DNA from: Bacteroidales bacterium
Lineage (GTDB): Bacteria; Bacteroidota; Bacteroidia; Bacteroidales; JAADJA01
Assembly: GCA_029933495.1 (NCBI GenBank)
Contig: JAOZOC010000009.1
Coordinates: 1-8,648 of the forward strand
Direction of reading: 5' to 3'
DNA: 8,648 nt
A model generated the notes under the pieces. The model saw only the letters and a list, made by a program, of their open reading frames with translations. It did no database searches and was not told where the DNA came from. Below, in pieces: positions 1-7,076 of this stretch. Both the position numbers and the translations under genes were made by a program. Position 1 is the stretch's first letter. Each line of letters begins with the position of its first letter.

Positions 1-115
1 ACTGGCTTTCTGTTTTTGAATAACATTGTTGTGGAGAATGCCAAATCTAGCCCTGACATCCAAATATAATAAAAATGTTGGTGCTTCAGCCATTATTATT
101 GATACAAAAGACGTA

Positions 116-132
116 CAAGGCCGTTGCAAGGC
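116..132. repeat. Short direct repeat CAAGGC, two copies
   Basis: CAAGGC occurs at 116-121 and again at 127-132, 11 bases apart. It is followed by a small inverted repeat, AGGC/GCCT, around GAACT (129-141), and then by A-rich runs. This short GC-richer patch in AT-rich DNA looks like part of an intergenic element rather than coding sequence. Two six-base copies could also be chance, so the call is weak. Confidence 0.25.
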
Positions 133-190
133 GAACTGCCTAAAAAACAACAAAAAAAATGATTTTCTTGAGAATTAGATAAAATATTGT

Positions 191-211
191 GGTCTACTTT
201 CTTAGCAGACC
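191..211 (-). terminator. Hairpin, possible operon terminator
   Basis: GGTCTACT (191-198) and AGCAGACC (204-211) face each other across a five-base loop. Read on the plus strand the stem has an A/C mismatch. In the minus-strand RNA the same position becomes a G-U wobble, giving eight continuous pairs, so the stem fits minus-strand transcription better. It starts about 90 bases after the stop of the last operon gene. The bases after it on the minus strand are A/T-rich and include TTTT, but there is no clean run of U. It could instead be an RNA 3'-end stabiliser or a weak terminator. Confidence 0.4.
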
Positions 212-302
212 CTATTTATTAACCAAGAGTTCTTTTGCATACGTTATTAGTAGCAGGAAATTTGACCGTTATAAAGGATAAAACAAGTTCTAAATCTCAC
301 AA

Positions 303-1877
303 CTAACGATCATAGATCAAATCACCGGGAGTTTTAACCAGGATTCTATTTATAATACAATACAACACAAAGAAACATACAATAAGTATTGATGTGACAG
401 AAATGAAGGTCCATATATCAAATATTTGAAAGTAAACCCCATTGCTTTCATTTTTTATTGCCAGTATACTAAAAAGCATCCTTACAAATCCAAAGTAACC
501 AATTGCAGTAGCTAAAACAAAGGAGATAAGCATTGCAAAAAGAATAAAATAACCGACAAGTTTAAAATAGATAAATTGAAGAGTTTTATTATCAATTCCA
601 AATGCTTTAAATGTACCTATATTCATCTTTATCTTTTCTAAATGTCTTTTGAATATATTCGACAGAAACAGACTTATGCTTAAAACACTAAAACCAATAA
701 GAACTACTGATAAGATTCTTGTGAGATTAGTAACAAGGTTATAATTATCTCTGGATTCAATTTGTCCCATATCAATATCAAGTTCAGATAGTTTTAAAAA
801 AAAGGATCTGAATTCTCTTACTTTGTCTAATTCGTAAAAATTAACAGAAACCCTGTCAAAAGCTCCATAGCCATCTTCACGGTCACTAATACTGTATGTT
901 TTTATATTGTAAAGTTGATAAAAATCGAAATCAGACAGCTCAGCAGCGCTACGCAAATTATTAAACACAGAATCAAACAATACAATTTTGTCATCATCTA
1001 TCTCTCTGAAGTTAACCAAAATTTCGTAACCCTTGCTTATCGACAGATATGATACGCCAGGTGAGCTAACAAAAAAACCTAATGATTCAAAACTACCCGA
1101 ACCCAGATAATTCTCTATTGCCATTTTCAAATCATAAGCTTTTACAGTATCTGAGGTGTAAATAATCAGATTTTCGGTGTTATCAAAGTCTAAAGGACCT
1201 TCATTCTTGATGTCCTTCTGAATTAAATTATAAAAGTATGGTGTTGTTATAAAATTGGCATTATCAGGTAAATCTTTAACAACCGCAATAACCGGCATTG
1301 GAAAAGCTTTAATCTCGCCATAATAATCAACAGAAAGATTAATGAATAATTCATCTTCAGGATAACCTAATTTCTCCAAAAACAGTTCTGTAACAATAAT
1401 GCCAATATCCTCTTCCTCAAGGAATGTTCTGCCTGTAATCAGATTTTCACCTGCACTAATCTTATCAAGCAAAGGGTTTGCAAGATCAATTGACCTGCCA
1501 TAATACTCATAAGAATCCTCAGGGTGATTATATTTTACAAACTGCAAAGGATATTGATAATAACCAGTCAGGTTTTTGAATCGATATTCTGCCATAAGCA
1601 AGCTATCCTGATTTAATTCATAGATTACATTTGAAATCCGGTCAGCACCAAAAGTAGGAACAACAACCTTAACAGATTTTACAAATGGATCTTTCATCTT
1701 TTCTTCAAGATAATCCAGACTGCCATTTGAGAAGCCAATTGCAAGAAAAGTAATGGAGAGCATAGATATTAAAATCCAAAAATTCACATATTTATAACCA
1801 AGCAAGACCTTGCTTTCATTTCGGATAAATAGATTATGAAAATCAGGATGTATTTTGGATGGCAATCGTTTATCCAT
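303..1877 (-). CDS. ABC transporter permease, FtsX/MacB/LolCE type
   Basis: This 524-residue protein is predicted to be the membrane half of a type VII ABC transporter, partnered with the ATPase encoded 10 bases upstream. It has a cytoplasmic N-terminus of about 30 residues and one membrane segment near 32-50. A very large periplasmic domain follows (about 52-385), then three more segments near 386-409, 439-463 and 486-511. This 1+3 layout is that of MacB, LolC/E and FtsX. The loop GTFKAFGIDNKTL (421-433) matches the family's coupling region, and the end KTPGDLIYDR resembles the usual PAEALR-like C-terminus. The periplasmic domain is clearly longer than the roughly 220 residues I expect for LolC or MacB, and I do not recognise its extra part. 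Only one permease is present, so a homodimer is likely. In this family ATP hydrolysis moves the periplasmic domain rather than passing a solute through the membrane. There is no clear Shine-Dalgarno; the ATG at 1877 is chosen from spacing. The substrate or partner is unknown. Confidence 0.88.
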   Translation of the reverse strand: MDKRLPSKIHPDFHNLFIRNESKVLLGYKYVNFWILISMLSITFLAIGFSNGSLDYLEEKMKDPFVKSVKVVVPTFGADRISNVIYELNQDSLLMAEYRFKNLTGYYQYPLQFVKYNHPEDSYEYYGRSIDLANPLLDKISAGENLITGRTFLEEEDIGIIVTELFLEKLGYPEDELFINLSVDYYGEIKAFPMPVIAVVKDLPDNANFITTPYFYNLIQKDIKNEGPLDFDNTENLIIYTSDTVKAYDLKMAIENYLGSGSFESLGFFVSSPGVSYLSISKGYEILVNFREIDDDKIVLFDSVFNNLRSAAELSDFDFYQLYNIKTYSISDREDGYGAFDRVSVNFYELDKVREFRSFFLKLSELDIDMGQIESRDNYNLVTNLTRILSVVLIGFSVLSISLFLSNIFKRHLEKIKMNIGTFKAFGIDNKTLQFIYFKLVGYFILFAMLISFVLATAIGYFGFVRMLFSILAIKNESNGVYFQIFDIWTFISVTSILIVCFFVLYCIINRILVKTPGDLIYDR

Positions 1878-1887
1878 AATTCGGTTA

Positions 1888-2715
1888 TTAAATAATTACA
1901 TTGGTTTTTAGCTTTGCTCTCACCTCCGGCAATTCAAATATAGAAGTTGTATTCTTCCATAAGACTTTTCCATTCTCATCTTTACGCTGAAAAACATTAT
2001 CCTTTCTTATATGCCCAATGCCCTTGCTTTTTGTAATCAGGACAATTTTATCAGCAAAATCTAAAGCAAGATCAATATTATGAGATACAATTATAGCAGC
2101 GCGATTTGAATCATCAATACTTCCTCTTATGACCTGCATTAACTCAGAAGAGTTGTGTTCATCAAGATTGCCTGTGGGCTCATCTCCAAACAGCACCGAA
2201 AATTCCGGAACTATAGCCCTGACAAACGCGACCCTTTGCCTCTCTCCTCCTGACAACTCATAAGCTTTCTTTGTTTTAGAGATATACCCTAAACCAATTG
2301 TTTCCATCATTGTTTCTGCATTGCTTATAGCTGCTTCTCTTGAGCACCCCTGCAACATTTGTGTTATACAAATATTGTCATACACTGTGAAGTTGGGCAT
2401 CAGGTTCGTATCCTGGAAAATAAAACTAAAATGCTTTCTTCTAATATCTGAAAATATGGCCTCACTCTTTTCTCTCCAAAGCTTATCATAACTATAACTA
2501 TTATCATTATTATAAAAACGAACTGATGAACCATTTTCCAATGTATTATTCATTAGCCCAAGGGTTTCGAGGAATGTACTTTTACCAGCCCCTGACATCC
2601 CGATAATAACAGTCAATTCACCTTTACAGATATTTAAACTTCCAACCCTAAGTACAGGTTGATTATTATTAGCATATTTACATACCAGGTCTGATATTTC
2701 AAAAACATTTTGCAT
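1888..2715 (-). CDS. ABC transporter ATP-binding protein, LolD/MacB type
   Basis: This 275-residue cytoplasmic ATPase should power the permease encoded just downstream. All core motifs are intact: Walker A GMSGAGKST (39-47, Lys45), Q-loop Gln101 in FIFQDTNLMPN, signature LSGGERQR (154-161), Walker B ending LFGDEP (175-180, catalytic Glu179), D-loop GNLD (182-185) and H-loop His212 in VSHN. The DEPTGNLD wording is typical of the LolD/MacB/FtsE group. It is longer than usual for that group (about 220-235). There is an insertion near 66-95, just before the Q-loop, and a charged tail of about 45 residues after the H-loop strand, including KDENGKVLWKN. Both could be specific docking surfaces. The start ATG lies 10 bases after the vWA gene's stop with no visible Shine-Dalgarno, so translational coupling is plausible. 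The family call is firm; the transported or activated partner is not known. Confidence 0.93.
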   Translation of the reverse strand: MQNVFEISDLVCKYANNNQPVLRVGSLNICKGELTVIIGMSGAGKSTFLETLGLMNNTLENGSSVRFYNNDNSYSYDKLWREKSEAIFSDIRRKHFSFIFQDTNLMPNFTVYDNICITQMLQGCSREAAISNAETMMETIGLGYISKTKKAYELSGGERQRVAFVRAIVPEFSVLFGDEPTGNLDEHNSSELMQVIRGSIDDSNRAAIIVSHNIDLALDFADKIVLITKSKGIGHIRKDNVFQRKDENGKVLWKNTTSIFELPEVRAKLKTNVII

Positions 2716-2725
2716 AACAAATCAC

Positions 2726-5080
2726 TTAAGGTAAAAGATCCATATCAATCCAATAATACGTTTTATCATCAGACAAGAATGAATATATATAATCTTTATC
2801 CTTATATATTTTCCTTAAATTATTCCGTTTACTACTTATGCTTTTGATGTACTTATTAAATTCATAATCAGAAAACTTCTTAGGGTCAGTAATCTGGTTA
2901 AGAGATATATTTAAAAATTTACTTGATTTTGGCAAACACAAGATTTTTGAACTAAGCTCTCCAAGTTTAAGGCTTTCTATTTCAAATTCTTCAGAGTCAC
3001 CGATATGCTTTCTTAGAATCTCAATCCATGCCTCTTTCATCTTTTTCCGTTTATCGTTATATGAGGTAGCATTCAAAAGCTCATCAAATATTTCAAGAAG
3101 ATCAGTCAATTCCTGCTTATCCATAAATAGTATATACCTGGCAAGAGGATTATTGACCTTTGAGTTAATTATTGATCCATAACCTTCGTAGTACATTTGA
3201 GAATTCCTGGCGCAATAAAATTTTATTTCGTCATCAGACAAACCAGCTTTTTTTAGTGCATACAAAAATGCAGGGCCTAACGACACATCTGAGTCGAGTT
3301 CATCACCTTCAACAACAACCATCTGAACCTCATCTTTTAAATCATTAATAAATTTGTTTATTCGAATAATCACATTCTCAACCTGGTCACCAATTTGCTC
3401 GGGTGGCACTGTTTTATTAACCTCGCAGGAAACCAGTGATGCAACAATTGCCGTCTCATTCAATTCGAACAAACCATTCTGTGGGGATAAAAACTCAGGT
3501 GGGTGAAGATTGGCATTAACAACCGCATTAACTTCTTTTATCCTTTCATATTTCAGATTTGCTAAATCAAGAATAATTTTCTTTGCCTGCTCATTAAATT
3601 CGTTGTATGAAGGGTGAGTAGGGTGCTGTACTTGAAAAGCTAACAGATGGCATTCATATTCATCAAGCAAATCAATAATATTGCTATCTGAGACCTGTGT
3701 TTCATCACTACGATGATGATTCCCTGCATCACCAATAAGAACAATTACATTTGTTTCGTCTTTTGGCAAACCCACCCCAAGTATTGCATTTTTTAATCCA
3801 TAATTAACCGCCTCAGGTGTATCCATATCGAACACATTTTTCGCAGTAATATTATCTAAGAACTTTGCTGTTTTTTTATAATCTGATTTCAAACCAATAC
3901 TCTCAATAGTCCTTGCACCTTCACCATAATCTCTGTAAACGACGGCAGCAAACCGAAAAATATTATTTGTCTTTTTCGAAAGTTCATTCATGCTATTTTT
4001 AACAGCCTTTGCAACAGGTTTAAAATATGGTTGCATACTGGTTGAACCATCAATAACAAAAACAATATTAATGTTTTTTGTAGCATTTCTCCAATCGCCT
4101 ATGTGCTCAGCTATTACAGATGCTGAATCCAGATTAATTGTGCCATATTTAGAAGTCATTTTATCAATAATACCAACTTTAACCAAATTATCACCATCAT
4201 CATATAAAACAGGAAATCTCGGATATTCCCCAATTTTTCTTTCCTCGTAATAAGGGTTCTCCTCCCACAAGCGATTGCTAATCGGAAAAGTACCTGATGA
4301 GTTATATTGTGAAGCAACTTCTTCTGAATCGAAAAACCTCAGCTTTATCTCATTTGATTTACGCTCTGAAACCGATTGACTGGTCCAGTTTGGCTCAATT
4401 GCCAATCTGTGATCCCAGGGAGTTATTCTGGATTTCCTGACCCAACCAACGATTGACTCCTTTGAGCCGGAAAAAGAAAAACTGGACTTACGTCCTAACA
4501 AAATTGAATTTGGGCTATTTTTATAAACAAAATATATTTTATAAACACTTGATTTCAGATCGCTGGCAATTCGTAATTGAGGGTCATAATAAAACCTGGC
4601 AAATTCAACATCCTCGATTCTCTCTTTAAAAGCATCGATAGTATTCAGTATCATTGCCTTTCTGTTTAGGTTGCATTCCTCAGTAATCAAACAATTACTC
4701 CAAAGAAGCATTTTATCTTTCTCAATCCATCCGCAGTCTTCAGCATCTGAAAAGATGTAACCATCTTCATCAACAAATTCAGGCTTTATAAGCCACAAAT
4801 AGTCACCTCTTTCTTCAATAACACAAAATGCATCCATAAATGCTAAGGAGCATTTAACATCACTACTACCAAGCTCTGTATATGAATTATTGCTACTCCT
4901 GTCAGAAAAAACGGTCCAGATAATTGAAGTTTTTTCACTATTCTCAAAATCCTTACCCTCCTTTGGCTTTTCGTATGATTTAAACCTAAATAAAACTCTG
5001 TCTGGTAAGTTCTGAGAATAAACCTCTTTGAATAAAAAGCCAAACATTATAACACTAACAATCAATGCAATATTTTTCAT
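2726..5080 (-). CDS. Secreted vWA-domain protein, TssR-like
   Basis: This 784-residue protein starts with a signal peptide (hydrophobic 4-18, likely cleavage after YSQ at 21-23), so it leaves the cytoplasm. There is no lipobox cysteine and no second membrane segment. Residues about 54-128 and 178-222 look like two SH3-like modules, closing with CGWIEKDKMLLW and VGWVRKSRITPW. A von Willebrand A domain spans about 335-515. Its metal site is complete: DGSTS (Asp344, Ser346, Ser348), Thr421 in DMDTPEA, and Asp451 in IGDAGNH. A mainly helical region of about 230 residues follows and ends YYWIDMDLLP. Signal peptide, SH3-like start, vWA core and helical end recall TssR of Bacteroidota type VI secretion (subtype iii). 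That match is from memory and could not be tested; no type VI gene is in view. It starts directly after the previous stop behind a strong GGAGGT. It likely binds a partner through its metal site. The vWA call is firm, the TssR-like call moderate. Confidence 0.85.
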   Translation of the reverse strand: MKNIALIVSVIMFGFLFKEVYSQNLPDRVLFRFKSYEKPKEGKDFENSEKTSIIWTVFSDRSSNNSYTELGSSDVKCSLAFMDAFCVIEERGDYLWLIKPEFVDEDGYIFSDAEDCGWIEKDKMLLWSNCLITEECNLNRKAMILNTIDAFKERIEDVEFARFYYDPQLRIASDLKSSVYKIYFVYKNSPNSILLGRKSSFSFSGSKESIVGWVRKSRITPWDHRLAIEPNWTSQSVSERKSNEIKLRFFDSEEVASQYNSSGTFPISNRLWEENPYYEERKIGEYPRFPVLYDDGDNLVKVGIIDKMTSKYGTINLDSASVIAEHIGDWRNATKNINIVFVIDGSTSMQPYFKPVAKAVKNSMNELSKKTNNIFRFAAVVYRDYGEGARTIESIGLKSDYKKTAKFLDNITAKNVFDMDTPEAVNYGLKNAILGVGLPKDETNVIVLIGDAGNHHRSDETQVSDSNIIDLLDEYECHLLAFQVQHPTHPSYNEFNEQAKKIILDLANLKYERIKEVNAVVNANLHPPEFLSPQNGLFELNETAIVASLVSCEVNKTVPPEQIGDQVENVIIRINKFINDLKDEVQMVVVEGDELDSDVSLGPAFLYALKKAGLSDDEIKFYCARNSQMYYEGYGSIINSKVNNPLARYILFMDKQELTDLLEIFDELLNATSYNDKRKKMKEAWIEILRKHIGDSEEFEIESLKLGELSSKILCLPKSSKFLNISLNQITDPKKFSDYEFNKYIKSISSKRNNLRKIYKDKDYIYSFLSDDKTYYWIDMDLLP

Positions 5081-7063
5081 TTACTTACCTCCAAAATTAA
5101 AATTATAGAACCTGTAATTATACTTATTAATTTCCACATCCTTAACTATGGAACTGTCTAAGAAAATATATACCTGTATATTACTATCAACAAAATAATG
5201 CTTCAGTTTTTCTATCATATCGTCACCCTGATATTTATAAAATGAATCAGAAAAGAAAAAGAATAAATTAACTCTACTATTGTTTTTAATACCTTTAAGG
5301 GAATTTAAAGACTCCAAAACAACGCTTAGATCACTATTCACATCAGGCAAATCAGGTGTAATAAAATTAATTTGTTTCATTACATCTTCGTAACCGTCAC
5401 CCGGTTCAGCAATAACCGGCTTATTAAAATTGCTAAGAAACACAAAATAACTACCTGACTGGTTATTTACACTATCCAAAGAATTCTCAAGTATTCTTTT
5501 GACTTTTGCCCTGTCTGTACTTTCGTTGCTTACATCAAGATAATACAAATTAAAACCGGAATAATCCGAAGGTAGAGCAAAGTTATTATGCTTTTCGCTT
5601 GAAAAAGCAGTACTGTCATAATTATGGGAACTTACATAATTAGCTATAATTAATTCATCCTCCTGCATCGTTGCAGGTTTTTCAGGTTTGTTAAACTTAT
5701 AAAATACCCCTAATTTAAAGCCAATAAAACCTGTTTTAAAATCTGTTGATGAAGTAATAATTGAGTTAATATTATTTTGCGAAATTAATTCAGGAGTGCT
5801 ATTATTTATCTTGATATTGCTCAAACCAGAAACAAAGTCAATACCTCCGGTCAATGCAAAAGATTCATTTAAGGGGTATGATATTCCTGCCGATAAAATA
5901 AATGAGAGATTAATCGGATCAACATCTAATTCCTGCTCACTTTGGTTTACAGAATAGGTACCAAACCCATATTCCTCAATATCTTCTAATACAAATTCAT
6001 AGTTCACACCATTTCCGTCAACAATTACATACTGTCCTTTATAATTAACTAAACCCCCATCTGTAGCATATAACTTATTAGTTGCGATTCCTAATTGTAA
6101 ACCAGCATTTAAGTATAAACTATATTTATTAAAGTGGAAATTAGTTTGTAAGAAAAGGGGGATTTCAAAATAGCTTAGTTTGATATTTTGCAGTAAGTTA
6201 CTGCCGGAAACCAGTTTAAAGTATTTATCATTATCTTTATCAAGTTCGAAATAACCGGTGTTGTAGGATTCCAGACCAAGAGATGAACTATAACCAATAT
6301 AACTTATCCCAACACCAATCTGATAACTCATTTTTTTGCCAGAAAATAGATTAAATAACAAGTTGCCACCAGCCTTTAAGGTAAAATCACTTCTAGATGA
6401 AAAGCCTGAGTAATCACCAGATGAAACATCGCTGTTAGAAAACTTCAAACTGGAAATACCGGGCGAAAGGTATAGGTCAATACCCGAAAGTATTGCATGT
6501 TCTTTTTCTTTATTAGAAACAATAGAGCCACTTTCTGGTAAGATCTTTAATATTTTTAATCTTTCCTCATTATTGGAGTAAAAGCGAATAACTTCAAATA
6601 CTAAATCGAGTTTTCGATTAAAAAACTCTTCTTTTATTGTTTCTCCCGCAATTGACTTTCTAACAGAAACTTTATAAATCAGGTAGTTTGGGAAAAAATC
6701 AATATCCAAAATCCTAAAGTTAAAAAGCTGAACTGTAACTTCCCTATCAAAATTTTCTTTCAACTTAGATGCATAATCATAAACAGTTATATACTCAACA
6801 GACTTGTCAGTATTATCAGCAATGTCATTAAAAATATAACTTGTTCCACTTAAAAACAAATTTGTAAAAGAATCTAAATTATCAGCACCGTCATCAATCC
6901 CATTTTTTTCAAAACTCAAAGAAGCTTCATATTCATTAAGAAGCTCGTACAGCTGATTACTACCATTCTGAGAATAAATATTTAAACTCATTAACATAAA
7001 AACAATGCCAATAAATCTAAATTCCCTTATGGACAATAGATATTTCATTTCTACAAATACCAT
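5081..7063 (-). CDS. NTF2-like / outer-membrane beta-barrel / vWA-like protein
   Basis: The protein has 660 residues from the ATG at 7063. That start has AAGGAG five bases upstream; a GTG two codons earlier would sit on top of it, and an ATG five codons later (7048) is possible. A signal peptide ends near YSQ (30-32). Residues about 60-180 look like an NTF2-like fold (SFTNLFLSGTSYIFNDI, then alternating strands). About 194-457 has alternating aromatic and small residues with KLSYFEIPLFLQTN and LYLNAGLQLGIATN, typical of the PorT/OMP_b-brl_2 barrels of Bacteroidota. After the barrel, about 465-660 resembles a vWA-like alpha/beta domain with strands NLYYLDVSNES, SYFVFLSNF, NLFFFFSDS and VYIFLDSS. 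Its metal motif is degenerate: DVSNE replaces DxSxS. It should sit in the outer membrane, with the end domain probably periplasmic. The adjacent intact vWA protein is an obvious candidate partner. The barrel call is good; the two flanking domain calls are inferences from pattern. Confidence 0.78.
   Translation of the reverse strand: MVFVEMKYLLSIREFRFIGIVFMLMSLNIYSQNGSNQLYELLNEYEASLSFEKNGIDDGADNLDSFTNLFLSGTSYIFNDIADNTDKSVEYITVYDYASKLKENFDREVTVQLFNFRILDIDFFPNYLIYKVSVRKSIAGETIKEEFFNRKLDLVFEVIRFYSNNEERLKILKILPESGSIVSNKEKEHAILSGIDLYLSPGISSLKFSNSDVSSGDYSGFSSRSDFTLKAGGNLLFNLFSGKKMSYQIGVGISYIGYSSSLGLESYNTGYFELDKDNDKYFKLVSGSNLLQNIKLSYFEIPLFLQTNFHFNKYSLYLNAGLQLGIATNKLYATDGGLVNYKGQYVIVDGNGVNYEFVLEDIEEYGFGTYSVNQSEQELDVDPINLSFILSAGISYPLNESFALTGGIDFVSGLSNIKINNSTPELISQNNINSIITSSTDFKTGFIGFKLGVFYKFNKPEKPATMQEDELIIANYVSSHNYDSTAFSSEKHNNFALPSDYSGFNLYYLDVSNESTDRAKVKRILENSLDSVNNQSGSYFVFLSNFNKPVIAEPGDGYEDVMKQINFITPDLPDVNSDLSVVLESLNSLKGIKNNSRVNLFFFFSDSFYKYQGDDMIEKLKHYFVDSNIQVYIFLDSSIVKDVEINKYNYRFYNFNFGGK
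5087..5092 (-). promoter_or_regulatory. Strong Shine-Dalgarno GGAGGT for the vWA gene
   Basis: GGAGGT lies six bases before the ATG at 5080 and is formed by the last glycine codons of the upstream gene. The stop TAA of that gene directly abuts the ATG. This fixes the start and favours coupled translation of the two proteins. Confidence 0.75.
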
Positions 7064-7068
7064 TAGCA

Positions 7069-7074
7069 CTCCTT
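7069..7074 (-). promoter_or_regulatory. Shine-Dalgarno AAGGAG deciding the barrel gene start
   Basis: AAGGAG lies five bases before the ATG at 7063, inside the 13-base gap after the upstream TAG stop. It supports that ATG over the GTG at 7069, which overlaps the site, and over the ATG at 7048, which is too far away. Confidence 0.7.
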
Positions 7075-7076
7075 AA

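Larger units (their letters stand above)
1..302. other. Gene-poor left flank, downstream of the operon
   Basis: This stretch lies downstream of the minus-strand operon and holds no gene I can defend. Two short frames are open at the left edge. On the minus strand an ATG at 93-91 runs off the edge in a frame containing LDVRARFGILHNN. On the plus strand a frame containing NNIVVENAKSSPDI ends at two TAA stops at 49-54. Both cross the same bases, so at most one can be real. Neither has a clear ribosome binding site or a domain I recognise. Between them and the operon lie a CAAGGC direct repeat, A-rich runs at 142-159 and a hairpin at 191-211. I see no tRNA, CRISPR or insertion-sequence end. Confidence 0.6.

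Noticed and set aside
100..176. Integron attC-like recombination site
   Set aside because: There are short inverted repeats and a GCCTAA-like string, but no GTTRRRY box paired with its complement at the proper places.
303..2715. GldA/GldFG gliding ABC transporter
   Set aside because: The permease has the 1+3 membrane layout with a large periplasmic domain, unlike the ABC-2 type GldF, and the ATPase has the LolD/MacB wording.
3990..4250. Plus-strand open frame of 86 codons inside the vWA gene
   Set aside because: It lies wholly opposite the metal-site region of a clearly conserved gene, and shows no domain or ribosome binding site.
4843..5043. Minus-strand open frame of 66 codons overlapping the vWA gene's 5' part
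   Set aside because: It is in another frame of the same strand over the signal peptide and first SH3-like module; the long frame explains the sequence better.
2726..7063. MoxR-type vWA/AAA chaperone pair
   Set aside because: No AAA ATPase is present and both vWA-type proteins carry signal peptides, so they act outside the cytoplasm.
7067..7069. GTG as start of the barrel gene
   Set aside because: It overlaps the AAGGAG site; the ATG at 7063 is correctly spaced.
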